A DNA stretch of 43,194 bases from Hyphomicrobium sp. (lineage in GTDB: Bacteria > Pseudomonadota > Alphaproteobacteria > Rhizobiales > Hyphomicrobiaceae), in assembly GCA_019748215.1 (NCBI GenBank), contig JAIEPV010000071.1, positions 1 through 43,194 on the forward strand, in the 5' to 3' direction. The notes beneath the pieces were generated by a model. That model was not told where the DNA came from. It saw nothing but the letters and a program-made list of their open reading frames with translations, and did no database searches. Made by a program: the position numbers and the translations under genes. Below, one piece after another: positions 24,356 through 32,301 of the stretch (its first letter is position 1; every line of letters begins with the position of its first letter).

Positions 24356-24434
24356 GCCCAGACCTCGATTGGGCGTCTGATCGGTCTGGCGCACCTACAG
24401 GAAACTTCAGACTTGATTTTTGCTTTAATCTATG

Positions 24435-24477
24435 TAACATATTGATATATAATGTTAATTTAACATAATGAATGTTA
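24435..24477. repeat. AT-rich palindromic cluster (alternating TAACAT / ATGTTA)
   Basis: TAACAT at 24435, ATGTTA at 24452, TAACAT at 24461 and ATGTTA at 24472 alternate within 43 bases. The central ATGTTAA-T-TTAACAT is a perfect palindrome. It sits between the 3' ends of two converging transcription units and is strikingly AT-rich against a GC-rich background. It may be an operator, a terminator-like structure or a junction. Confidence 0.55.
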
Positions 24478-24524
24478 TACGACTGGCAGGTCGTCGCAGT
24501 CGTCTTGGTCGACTGCTGCGACCA

Positions 24525-25472
24525 TCATCGCCTCCGCGTCGTTCGCGGCGTCTCTTGCGTTGGGCTCCAAGAATCGCGCGGCGGCTGATAGCGCGGCACG
24601 TTGCGAATATTGCACCGGGTATCGTAGTGCCTTTCAGTGAGGCTGACTGTCCATCCGAAGCGTTCGGCAGCTTCGAGGAACGCGGGCATGTCGTAATCTT
24701 TATCGAGAAAGGCGATATAGTCCCCGACCCGGCTGTCGGTACTGACGCGATGGCAAATTCCCAGGTCCGCGATATGGTTGCGCTCGACTTCGAGCCAGCC
24801 ATGATCGGGGTCGATGTGGTAGGTGAGCGAAAGATGTTTTCTCACCTTGGGCCGACGATCCATTGGCACCTGTGAGCAGCACGTCCGCGCGTCACGGCTT
24901 ACGGCCCGTCTCGTTCGATCCAGCTCGGCGGCAAGCTCATCGTCCAGTTTCTTCAATCGCGATTCCCACGCGAATTCTGACTCGCCCTCGTACGGTGTAA
25001 ACATGTGCATGATCGTTTGGATCGGTTTGAAATCGCGAGGAGGTCTACGATCTTGCTTGAAATACCACTCGTGGCACAGGCGATATATGACGGTCATGGC
25101 CTGGAATTCCGAAGCCTCGCAAACGAGGTCGGCTGACAGCGCAAGTGCTCGCGTAAATGCCGCGCAGTCCCCAAGGGTCAGGCGTGATGTTGGATGGTGC
25201 CCCACGCCGAACTGCTCGAACATGGCCCGCGCCGAGGCGGAGTGCACGGTTGCCCGTGGTAACACCATGAGTTCGGTCTCCTCGATGCGTTGTAAAAGAT
25301 GCGCCGGGCCCCCGATCTTATGGAGTCCTATATTGGTCAGCCCTGCCTTGAGCCCCGTCTCGTAGGCCATATAAATAGACGGCACATCGCCGTCGTCGAT
25401 CGCGCGCTGGATTGCACTGTCGGCAACCTTGTCCACCAGCGCCATGAACGATGTTCGATCAATCACGATCAT
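24525..25472 (-). CDS. PIN-domain protein (VapC-like) with a long C-terminal extension
   Basis: The protein has 315 residues from ATG 25472, which follows GGGGAG; the track starts 18 codons early. Residues 1-125 follow the VapC PIN pattern: MIVIDRTSFMALV (D5), E38, then RLTLGDCAAFTRALALSADL (D102), and E122 where Asp is usual. PIN domains are Mg-dependent RNases, commonly toxins. Residues 125-315 form a second region ending in HGWLEVERNHIADLGICHRV and a DYIAFLDKDYDMPAFLEAAE stretch. This resembles a stand-alone domain seen in mobile-element proteins but has no name I know. No typical VapB precedes it; the upstream gene is a 224-residue unknown. Toxin, RNA-processing or decayed toxin are all possible. 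Confidence 0.65.
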   Translation of the reverse strand: MIVIDRTSFMALVDKVADSAIQRAIDDGDVPSIYMAYETGLKAGLTNIGLHKIGGPAHLLQRIEETELMVLPRATVHSASARAMFEQFGVGHHPTSRLTLGDCAAFTRALALSADLVCEASEFQAMTVIYRLCHEWYFKQDRRPPRDFKPIQTIMHMFTPYEGESEFAWESRLKKLDDELAAELDRTRRAVSRDARTCCSQVPMDRRPKVRKHLSLTYHIDPDHGWLEVERNHIADLGICHRVSTDSRVGDYIAFLDKDYDMPAFLEAAERFGWTVSLTERHYDTRCNIRNVPRYQPPRDSWSPTQETPRTTRRR

Positions 25473-25535
25473 AATCACTCCCCTCGTGTCGCTTGCGCCT
25501 GACATCGCCCTTTGGAAGTTGCGCACTTTTTGGTC

Positions 25536-26210
25536 CTAGCCGGCGGTGCGATCCCGACCAACTTGCAGCTTCGTGCGTCGCGGCCGGAGAGGTCGGTTCA
25601 GATCCGCCAAGATCGACTTGATCTGCTCGCGGATGCCCTTCTGCTGATCTGTGAGGCAATCACCGAGGTTGTCGATATGTTCGGCGAGGTTCGTCAAAGT
25701 CGTGCCGGGTTGCTTCCGTGTCATCACCAATGCCAACTTCGTACTCGGGAGCGGGCCACGTCGCACCTGTCTCAACGGTCCCATCTGCAGCACCATCGGA
25801 TCAGCCTCGTAATTGCGCCGCAGCATGAACCATTCCGTGTAGGTGGATAATGTCACGCCGGATTGTAATGCCGCCTCGCGCGCTGCCTCGACCTCCGCGC
25901 GGCTCACCGGATAATATTTACCTGGCGCGCGCGGCCGTTGTGCCCGCTCTTGCGCGATCTCGGCCGTCGTCTTGCCCGGATGTGCCATTCGCGCGAACCG
26001 CCCGACACCCTGCTGGGTCATCGCTTCGATCCACTGCTCACGCAGTTGCTCGACTGTGTACTCAGCCGGTGCGCGCTTACCCTTCTCATCTTTCTTCCAA
26101 GCCAAAATTGTCTCCGTTGGAATGATGTAACCGTATGCCTCCCTGATCACACGATCATACATTTGGCGATGAAGATTCTCCATGCTGTACTCGATAAGCC
26201 GCCGCGCCAT
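25536..26210 (-). CDS. Hypothetical protein upstream of the PIN gene
   Basis: The 224-residue protein has a perfect AGGAGG upstream of ATG 26210. It is helical and charged: MENLHRQMYDRVIREAYGYI near the start, YTVEQLREQWIEAMTQQGVG near 50-70, VSRAEVEAAREAALQSGVTL in the middle. The C-terminus is basic (RPLRPRRTKLQVGRDR). It ends 63 bases before the PIN gene on the same strand, so it could be the cognate antitoxin or a partner. It does not resemble VapB; function unknown. Confidence 0.6.
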   Translation of the reverse strand: MARRLIEYSMENLHRQMYDRVIREAYGYIIPTETILAWKKDEKGKRAPAEYTVEQLREQWIEAMTQQGVGRFARMAHPGKTTAEIAQERAQRPRAPGKYYPVSRAEVEAAREAALQSGVTLSTYTEWFMLRRNYEADPMVLQMGPLRQVRRGPLPSTKLALVMTRKQPGTTLTNLAEHIDNLGDCLTDQQKGIREQIKSILADLNRPLRPRRTKLQVGRDRTAG

Positions 26211-26430
26211 CGCTCATCCTCCTGCACCTGTTCGCAGACGCGCTCAACATTGCCAGCACGTCCTCATCTCGCTTGCCACGGTAGTTAGCCAAGACGACGA
26301 GTTCATGGTGAGTCACGCCACGACGAAGCTCTTGTGCCGGCCAACTTTGTAAGCGCGAGTGCACATGCCGCGCTTTTGCGGGCAAGCTGTGTAAAGGCCC
26401 TGAAATTGGTCGCACGCGGGCAGCTGCTGT

Positions 26431-26574
26431 TCACTCGAGTGACCGTGTCCATTCGTCGTGTACGCGTTCGGTCCACAGCGGACGGAATGCTCCAGCAAGC
26501 GCCAGCTCCATGAGTACGCTACGCAGTGTTGCCGGATAGAGGACGTTGGCGTCGAGGAAAGCGGCAACCGTCAC
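26431..26574 (-). pseudogene. Truncated PIN-domain toxin (first 47 residues)
   Basis: The antitoxin's stop overlaps a GTG start (GTGA) that reads FLDANVLYPATLRSVLMELA and then TERVHDEWTRSLE before a TGA. This is the classic N-terminus of the PIN toxin that pairs with excisionase-like antitoxins; complete members run to roughly 180-200 residues. Read-through of the TGA gives no PIN-like continuation, so the toxin has lost its C-terminal two thirds. This ORF is too short for the track. Confidence 0.75.
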
Positions 26575-27026
26575 CGCAGCCCCAGCTCCTGATCGCTCTT
26601 CGCAAGTTCGTCGAGGGCGGCGCGCCGTTTGGCTTGTGTGTCACGCTTGTAGGCGAGCACGTCCTTCAACGGCAGCCGCCGTTGATTACCGACCATGCGT
26701 GCCGGCAACGTGCCCTTGTCGATCATCCCCACCAGAAACGGGCGCGAGACGTTCAGCAGATCGGCTGCTTGCTGCGTTGTCACTTCCGCGTCGGCTGCAT
26801 GCACGGCAACCGGCCTCCCCTCGCCCATGGCTTTCAGGATGGCCAACAAGGGACCAGCAGCAGCATGGGGAAGGTCGAGTGTCGTCACTTCCTTGCCAGC
26901 GGCCGACACTTGTAGCCGAAGGCTTTCGCCGTCTGCTGGATGGCCGGTCAGGACGCGCGTCGCCTCACGCGCCATGAGGGCTTCCTGGTCGCTGGGGATC
27001 GTTGGGTCGGTGTCGGTGCGCGGCAT
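26571..27026 (-). CDS. Excisionase-type antitoxin (partner of a PIN toxin)
   Basis: The protein has 151 residues from ATG 27026, which follows AAGGAG; the track uses 27053. The N-terminal half is a small beta/helical domain. Residues about 80-130 are a MerR/excisionase-type helix-turn-helix (EVTTQQAADLLNVSRPFLVG, then LPARMVGNQRRLPLKDVLAY). The tail RRAALDELAKSDQELGLR is typical of the antitoxin that neutralises a following PIN toxin. The toxin gene overlaps its stop but is truncated, so this is an orphan antitoxin. It could protect against related chromosomal toxins or simply repress its own promoter. Confidence 0.8.
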   Translation of the reverse strand: MPRTDTDPTIPSDQEALMAREATRVLTGHPADGESLRLQVSAAGKEVTTLDLPHAAAGPLLAILKAMGEGRPVAVHAADAEVTTQQAADLLNVSRPFLVGMIDKGTLPARMVGNQRRLPLKDVLAYKRDTQAKRRAALDELAKSDQELGLR

Positions 27027-27157
27027 GGTGAACTCCTTCGTTAGGAGCATCATAGCATAACTGACAGCTCAATTGAAACACTCGAATTAGTCGAAATACT
27101 CGAAACATGCGCATCCAATCATTTCAATCGGTTAGTCGCTCACTCATCGGACCAGGA

Positions 27158-28381
27158 TCAGCATGGCGGCAAGACGTCCCGGTTCCGTTTAACGGCCAAT
27201 GCCTGCAACATGTCGTTCGGTTCGGCCCCAATTTGATGGGCAATGTAGGTTGGCTGCGGCAGTGGCCCAACGCTCTCTTGGATGCTGGGGACCGTCAGCC
27301 AGACGATGCCATCATGCACGTCCGGTCCTAGTTCGCTGACCAGTTGGCTATCGTCGGTCACGACGATCCCCATGGACATTTTGCCGGGCGATACCACGGT
27401 AAGGACCAGTGAGCCCTTCACGATGTTCAGCATCAACACCCACGCTCCCGGCCAGTGCAACACCGGCACAATTGCTGCCAAGGCGTTCCCACCGTTCAGA
27501 TATCCGCTACCTCGCACGGGGAGTGATTGTCGCTTCTGGAAATCCTTCTCCCAAAGCGCTTGTCGGAGCAGCGCGGCATACGGGCTATCGTCGAAAGTTT
27601 TTCCGAGCAGGTTGTGGCCGAGACCCAAGGCGATTTTGGCCAACAGACGGCCGTCCTGATCTACCCGCATTTCGATGGTACTCCGGACGCTTTGCTTGCG
27701 CCGCGAGGCGTCCGCCACATGCTTGACCACGACAAGGTCGCGTGCGGTCATCGCGTCGGTTGGATCGAGCGTACTGAAATCCGCCGACCATTGTGGTGGC
27801 ACGTTGGAATTGACCAGATACCGCTTCGCACGTCGAAAATGCGCTTTGAAAGAATTCACTGCGACCGTAATCCAAAACGGATTGGTTGAGGTGAAGCTCA
27901 TGTAGGCGCGACCCGCCGCGAGTTTGCGCGCTCGTGGATCGCCGCCTGCATAACTTGACCACGTGGCTTCATCGAGCGTCGGCCGGATGTGAATGACATG
28001 CGCCCCGCACGGACCCGACCAGAATTCTGCAACTTCATTGTCCGCCAACGGCACATCCGTCAGGCGGCTCAGATAGGCCAACGGCAGTACGGCTCGATCA
28101 ACATCCGACAGCGTCAGGTAGTCATGCGCGCCATGCCACCGTTCCGCGCTGCCAAAAAAGCTCTTGATGAAGACGCCATCGACGAACAGACCGGCGAGAT
28201 TGTTGCACTTGCCGCAAACATCGTTCGTGCGCCAAGTCGATGGCAGACAATCGCCCCCCAATGCATCTGGCCAGATGTGCTCATCGGTAAATTCAACGAC
28301 GGGCTTGTCGCGACCGCAATAGATGCACCTCCTCGTGACATCACTCGATGCGTCTTGATTGTCCGACAAGAGAAACTCCAT
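27158..28381 (-). CDS. HNH-endonuclease-domain protein
   Basis: The protein has 407 residues from ATG 28381; the track begins 38 codons upstream, and neither start has a clear ribosome site. Near the N-terminus CIYCGRDKP is followed by FTDEHIWPDALGG and DVCGKCNNLAG, a zinc-bound HNH nuclease fold. The remaining 300 residues contain no recognised domain. Proteins of this layout occur alone in accessory regions and may restrict foreign DNA, but no partner is adjacent and the substrate is unknown. Transcription is opposite to the ORF at 28482. Confidence 0.7.
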   Translation of the reverse strand: MEFLLSDNQDASSDVTRRCIYCGRDKPVVEFTDEHIWPDALGGDCLPSTWRTNDVCGKCNNLAGLFVDGVFIKSFFGSAERWHGAHDYLTLSDVDRAVLPLAYLSRLTDVPLADNEVAEFWSGPCGAHVIHIRPTLDEATWSSYAGGDPRARKLAAGRAYMSFTSTNPFWITVAVNSFKAHFRRAKRYLVNSNVPPQWSADFSTLDPTDAMTARDLVVVKHVADASRRKQSVRSTIEMRVDQDGRLLAKIALGLGHNLLGKTFDDSPYAALLRQALWEKDFQKRQSLPVRGSGYLNGGNALAAIVPVLHWPGAWVLMLNIVKGSLVLTVVSPGKMSMGIVVTDDSQLVSELGPDVHDGIVWLTVPSIQESVGPLPQPTYIAHQIGAEPNDMLQALAVKRNRDVLPPC

Positions 28382-28481
28382 GGATTCGGGCGGAGTTGAA
28401 CACTGACACCGTTGGCGTTGGGCAGCAATTGTCAGATAGGATTCGTTACGAGCACACTTCAAGCAACTGGATTGCGACGGC

Positions 28482-28952
28482 ATGGCCGGAGACATCGGCT
28501 ATTTGGGCGGTGTGCTCGGTATAAACCTCAAGGTTCGGCTTTCAGCCTCATGGAATCAACGCGACAATAAATGGTTCCCCGCATGCGAGGCCTCATTGAA
28601 CGCACCACACCCAAAGCCTGCTCAAACTCCCTATGCTGCTCTCAACGGCGCGGCGGCCGATGGCCGTGAGGATGCCGGCCGTCAACAGGCTGGTGCACGT
28701 GACGCGGCAGCGACTGCGGCCGATGGCGAGACGGCGCGCTGGTCGGCGGAAACAGAGCGGTTGGCAGCGCTGAAAGGTGCCTTGTGGGCTTCTTTCCAGG
28801 CTGAACCGGCGAGTGTGGTGCGCGCGCCGATCGTCGATTTGACCATGGCCTATACCGATGCGCTTCGGATGGAACTCAAACTGCGCGCCGTCGGCAAAAG
28901 CCCTGGGCCGTCGGTGCGGCTGGCGGCCAAGACGGGCGCGCGGGGGTATTGA
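28482..28952 (+). CDS. Weakly supported hypothetical protein
   Basis: The 156-residue ORF overlaps the alternative 5' part of the HNH gene. Its C-terminal 90 residues look protein-like (ETERLAALKGALWASFQAEP, then VDLTMAYTDALRMELKLRAV). The N-terminal 45 do not. The true start may be further downstream at a non-ATG codon. The following 120 bases contain no feature. Confidence 0.35.
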   Translation: MAGDIGYLGGVLGINLKVRLSASWNQRDNKWFPACEASLNAPHPKPAQTPYAALNGAAADGREDAGRQQAGARDAAATAADGETARWSAETERLAALKGALWASFQAEPASVVRAPIVDLTMAYTDALRMELKLRAVGKSPGPSVRLAAKTGARGY

Positions 28953-29075
28953 TTGGCGCTGATTGCGATATTACCCGACCAAAAGGCCGTTCAGTCCGGC
29001 CTTCGCAGGTCATGAAAGTAATTCAACCATCATTTGCGGTTGCATCGTTCCGCCTAAGGAACTTATGCTAACGCC

Positions 29076-29774
29076 ATGATTGACAATAGACAAATCCGTG
29101 CCGCCCGCGCCCTGCTCGAATGGAGCCAGGCCGATCTCGCCCGTGCCACCGGTATGGCGCATTCGTCCATCAAGGCCATCGAGAACAGCCATTCGACACC
29201 GCGCCGCGAGACTTTGGAATCTATCGCCGCTACTTTCGAAGCCGCCGGCATTGAGTTCTGTCCTCCCTCCGGCGTGCGCATGAAGAACGACGTCGTCACC
29301 GTGCATCAGGGTCGTGATGCGACGACCGCACTCTTGAACAGCATCCTGCGTCACGCGCCGACCGATCCAAGCCGTGAAGTCTGTATCATCGGGCTCGATG
29401 AAAAGCTCGCCCGCGAAATGGACGGTTCCGAGTTGCTCGAAGCCCATTCGGTACAGTTGCGTGAGAGCGGCATTCGTGAACGCATCCTGATCTCCGAAGG
29501 TGTCACTCAGTTCCTCGGCCACGAAACCAGCTATCGCTGGATGCCGCACGACGGCTTCTGTAGGCAGGCACCCATCTATATCTACGGCGACAAAGTCGCC
29601 GTGCACTCCGGCACCTTGCGCCGGCAGACGATCATCATCGATGCCAAACCCTTAGCGCAACATCTGCGCGCACTGTTCAGTGTGCTCTGGACCCAAGCCG
29701 ATACGCCGTGGGAAAAGCCGGCGTTCGCGGTGCGCAGAGCGCGCGAGGCGGTTGTCGAGGAAGCGATCGCGTAG
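29076..29774 (+). CDS. XRE-family regulator with C-terminal sensor-like domain
   Basis: The 232-residue protein has an N-terminal helix-turn-helix of the Cro/CI type at about residues 5-60 (ALLEWSQADLARATGMAHSS, then TPRRETLESIAATFEAAGIE). The C-terminal 150 residues (LRESGIRERILISEGVTQFL, then IYIYGDKVAVHSGTL) look like a ligand- or phosphate-sensing domain of the TrmB/phospholipase-D-like type. The next genes downstream are a small basic protein and a caspase-like protease, so it may regulate that module. The 115 bases before the next gene could hold a promoter. Confidence 0.85.
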   Translation: MIDNRQIRAARALLEWSQADLARATGMAHSSIKAIENSHSTPRRETLESIAATFEAAGIEFCPPSGVRMKNDVVTVHQGRDATTALLNSILRHAPTDPSREVCIIGLDEKLAREMDGSELLEAHSVQLRESGIRERILISEGVTQFLGHETSYRWMPHDGFCRQAPIYIYGDKVAVHSGTLRRQTIIIDAKPLAQHLRALFSVLWTQADTPWEKPAFAVRRAREAVVEEAIA

Positions 29775-29889
29775 GCCGGACCGGCCAACATTGCTGCCCG
29801 CCGGGTTGGGACAATCTTCTTTGGCGCCCAAGGGCTTTGGGGTAGAATGAACTGATGTCCGGGCTCATGCACCCGGGTGGAGATTTCCC

Positions 29890-30162
29890 GTGCCCACCAA
29901 CAAGATCAAAACAACCAAGCACGCGACCAAAAAATCGGCGCACTCGCTGACTACGAAGGTCGCGCACAACAAGCCTGAACCAATCATTGGTGGCCGTCCC
30001 GATAAGTTCAGGACCATCCATCGCGCCATGATCTCAGCTGCCAACGAAGCGCGTTCTGAAAACGAGCGTCTTGGGATTCCCAGGACTAGTTCACGCTATA
30101 GCGCGATCGTCCACAGCACGCCGTCATGTAAGAAATCGGCTCACGCGCCGAACGCCGGGTAG
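29890..30162 (+). CDS. Small basic partner of the caspase-like protein
   Basis: The protein has 90 residues from GTG 29890, preceded by GGTGGAG. It is lysine/histidine/serine-rich at both ends (KIKTTKHATKKSAHSLTTKV). A short helical core lies between (FRTIHRAMISAANEARSENE). The ends look disordered. The caspase-like gene starts three bases after its stop, so the two are co-translated. It could be a protease substrate, inhibitor or DNA-binding sensor; the sequence does not say which. Confidence 0.6.
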   Translation: MPTNKIKTTKHATKKSAHSLTTKVAHNKPEPIIGGRPDKFRTIHRAMISAANEARSENERLGIPRTSSRYSAIVHSTPSCKKSAHAPNAG

Positions 30163-30165
30163 TCC

Positions 30166-30807
30166 ATGGCAAACGAGAAAATCCTGATCCTTGAAGCATG
30201 GGCAGACGATATCAGCGACACCCGCGCTGTTCGCGACTTCTATGCATCTGCTGAGCGCTTGATGTCGGTTTCGGCACCAGTCCGCATCATTGGACGCCCA
30301 CTTCTAGCCAACAAATACACCGATGATGTGAGTGCGTTTTTGGACCTCGAATGCAACCTTCGCGGACCGAACATCGTGATATTCAGCGCCCATGGCGGTC
30401 ACGAAGTGAAAGAAGCCAATGGTCGAAAAATCAACAAGCGTACGATGACCGGTCATGACGGTGATATCAACATCAGTACCGGCATTCGTAGATTGAACGG
30501 TCGCCTCGAACGAACGATCATCATTTTGGATTCGTGTAAAGTAGGTAACAACATCGGTTCGTTTCACGACGCTGCTGGTGCTCATTGTGTCGTCGGATTC
30601 ACGACGGAGGTCGACTGGACCGACTCAGCAGTTTTCCTGCTCGCCCTTCTCATGAAATTACAAGAAAACGGCATTTTGCACCAGCAACGCCTCGATGTCA
30701 GTCGCGATGGACGATTGTCATCCTTGGAAAAAGTTCTTCAGGAGATGAAAAGCGGCCAGTACCGTTCGCTCGCTGAACATTTAGGATTTCAATATAAACT
30801 GGCTTGA
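30166..30807 (+). CDS. Caspase/CHAT-like cysteine protease
   Basis: The protein has 213 residues. The caspase-fold catalytic pair is visible: H76 in IVIFSAHGGHE and C124 in TIIILDSCKVG, at the usual spacing of about 50 residues. VVGFTTEVDWTDSAVFLLAL after it matches the C-terminal part of CHAT and metacaspase-like domains. The protein is a bare protease domain with no fused sensor. Prokaryotic caspase-like proteases are often effectors of abortive-infection systems, cleaved or released on phage sensing. Here the only partners are the small basic protein immediately upstream and the XRE regulator before that. Confidence 0.75.
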   Translation: MANEKILILEAWADDISDTRAVRDFYASAERLMSVSAPVRIIGRPLLANKYTDDVSAFLDLECNLRGPNIVIFSAHGGHEVKEANGRKINKRTMTGHDGDINISTGIRRLNGRLERTIIILDSCKVGNNIGSFHDAAGAHCVVGFTTEVDWTDSAVFLLALLMKLQENGILHQQRLDVSRDGRLSSLEKVLQEMKSGQYRSLAEHLGFQYKLA

Positions 30808-31041
30808 TTGGTAGAATCCGAGAATTCCTCTGGCGTGTCCCGCGCGAAAAGGCGCGAGGCCGGGCTCTAGTCGGTCGTGAAGGACGCCCGACCGAAGCCC
30901 CATTGCAAAAATAAGGAAAGCGCAATGATGGGTCTCCGCCCATGCGGGAAACGATCCCTCACGCAAAGCTGCGGCTGAGCCACGCCGGCGAATTGTGGTG
31001 TGTCATTGTGTTGACGCCCGCCGCTAACACTCGCAGCTTCG

Positions 31042-31311
31042 TCATGGCGGCAGTTGCGCGCCTCGGCCGGCCGGCGCAACCAGACGCAATTTCGGTTTGC
31101 TAAAGATGTCGGTGACGTCGAGACCGTACCAGCGGCACAGAATCTGTACCTCAGCAGCACTCCACCCGGTTTTACCCGCCTCGATGTCCTCGACTGTTTC
31201 GACCGGATGCCCGAAACGACGCGCCACCGCCGCGACCGGCACGCCCCGTGTCTGCCGTGCCGCCCGCAGATGCAAGATCATGTATCTCTTGGCCAACGGC
31301 GGTAATGCCAT
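31042..31311 (-). CDS. Small XRE-type helix-turn-helix protein
   Basis: The 89-residue protein is mostly a single helix-turn-helix domain (ARQTRGVPVAAVARRFGHPV, then VEDIEAGKTGWSAAEVQILC). It is divergent from the gene at 31773 with 460 bases between. It is one candidate for binding the shared TGATATCAC-type sites on this element. Confidence 0.75.
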   Translation of the reverse strand: MALPPLAKRYMILHLRAARQTRGVPVAAVARRFGHPVETVEDIEAGKTGWSAAEVQILCRWYGLDVTDIFSKPKLRLVAPAGRGAQLPP

Positions 31312-31424
31312 GGTGTCTGTCTCCTGAGGTTCGCATGCCAGCTAGGTCAAGCGCGCCTGCACCGCCGCACGTCTCTTCTGTCAGCGTTGATCGGCCCGAT
31401 GCGTTGAGTTTGCCATCGTGCTCG

Positions 31425-31478
31425 GGTCCGTCAAGGATGAACCCTCGCGGGCGCGCAAGTGCGCGTCCTTGACCGACC
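31425..31478. repeat. Long inverted repeat, possible structured RNA or terminator
   Basis: Arms GGTCCGTCAAGGA and TCCTTGACCGACC match at 12 of 13 positions across a 28-base loop. The loop contains a second perfect hairpin, CGCGC-AAGT-GCGCG. No U tract follows on either strand, so a simple terminator is unlikely. Confidence 0.55.
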
Positions 31479-31694
31479 CTGTGCGCGACGGCCGCGCTTG
31501 CAGGCGGTCGGGGCGAAGGAAAGCCTTCGGCGAGGCCGAACCAAGGAAATGCACGGATAAGGGAATTCAGCGTGTACTGCGTCGGCGAGGCGCGAGCGGC
31601 TGCAGGAGTGCAGGCTAAGGCGATCATCAAAGGTGGTTTGCGAGTGCTGCGGCAGACGATGATTGCAAGTGCGGCGGTGAGCACCCGGGTTGGT

Positions 31695-31710
31695 TGATAT
31701 CACGTTGATT
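31695..31710 (+). promoter_or_regulatory. Shared element site D (TGATATCACGTTGATT)
   Basis: This site is identical over 16 bases to site A on the opposite strand. It lies 62 bases upstream of the gene at 31773. GTTGAT is repeated here 11 bases apart (GTTGAT-ATCAC-GTTGAT), one helical turn, suggesting a dimer binding site. Confidence 0.5.
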
Positions 31711-31772
31711 GCTTTCGGGCGTTCTCTGTCGCGTCCAGGCTTTGGTCTCCTCGTCACAACAGGAGAGCACCC

Positions 31773-32147
31773 ATGCAAACCCACGCCGATCCAAGAACCG
31801 CCATCGTTGCGCCCGCTGTCATCAGTGCCGCGCTCGATTGCCTCGCCGTCCTCACCGACATCGATCCCATTCGCCCCTCGCACATGCATTTGATCGCCAA
31901 GGCGCTTGGCTGCCGTGAGCCCGAAGCAATAGCCCTGACTTTGCGTCTGCAGGCCACGGCGCACGTGCTCAATGACCCGCGCTGGCCGGCCTGGTCGCGG
32001 TTCTACAAGGCCGCCGCGATCGATGTTCGCCGCCAATTCGATGGCCGGCTCGTCCTCCTCATTGCCGAGTTGGAACTCGATGCGGCCTGCCGCTTTCCTG
32101 CCGATCGCTTCTTCGCCGCGCTGCTCGATGAGTGTGCGCCCGATTGA
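31773..32147 (+). CDS. Hypothetical protein
   Basis: The 124-residue protein has GGAG upstream. It is helical with LDCLAVLTDIDPIRPSHMHL and AIALTLRLQATAHVLNDPRW. It resembles small proteins found near antirestriction genes in alphaproteobacterial elements, none with a known role. It follows shared element D and so may belong to the same regulon as traG. Confidence 0.7.
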   Translation: MQTHADPRTAIVAPAVISAALDCLAVLTDIDPIRPSHMHLIAKALGCREPEAIALTLRLQATAHVLNDPRWPAWSRFYKAAAIDVRRQFDGRLVLLIAELELDAACRFPADRFFAALLDECAPD

Positions 32148-32301
32148 GCATTGTGAGCGGCCGCAAACCAAAAGGGCCAGTGCCACGCGCCAGAACCGTC
32201 ACGGCATTTTTGAGTGCTGCCATTCTCACACTTATCCGCCGCCGGCCACGTCCGTAGCCTGACGACGTTCAATTCATCCAACACCTGAGGAGACACCCAT
32301 C

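Larger units (their letters stand above)
31312..31772. other. Divergent intergenic region with hairpin and shared element
   Basis: These 460 bases between two divergent genes hold a long inverted repeat at 31425-31478 and shared element D at 31695-31710. A minus-strand ORF (31431-32186) spans it but is the shadow of the real gene at 31773. Confidence 0.45.

Noticed and set aside
29010-29606. 198-residue minus-strand ORF
   Set aside because: Antisense to the XRE regulator, whose helix-turn-helix is unmistakable.
31431-32186. 251-residue minus-strand ORF
   Set aside because: Antisense to the 31773 gene, which has a GGAG site and protein-like sequence.
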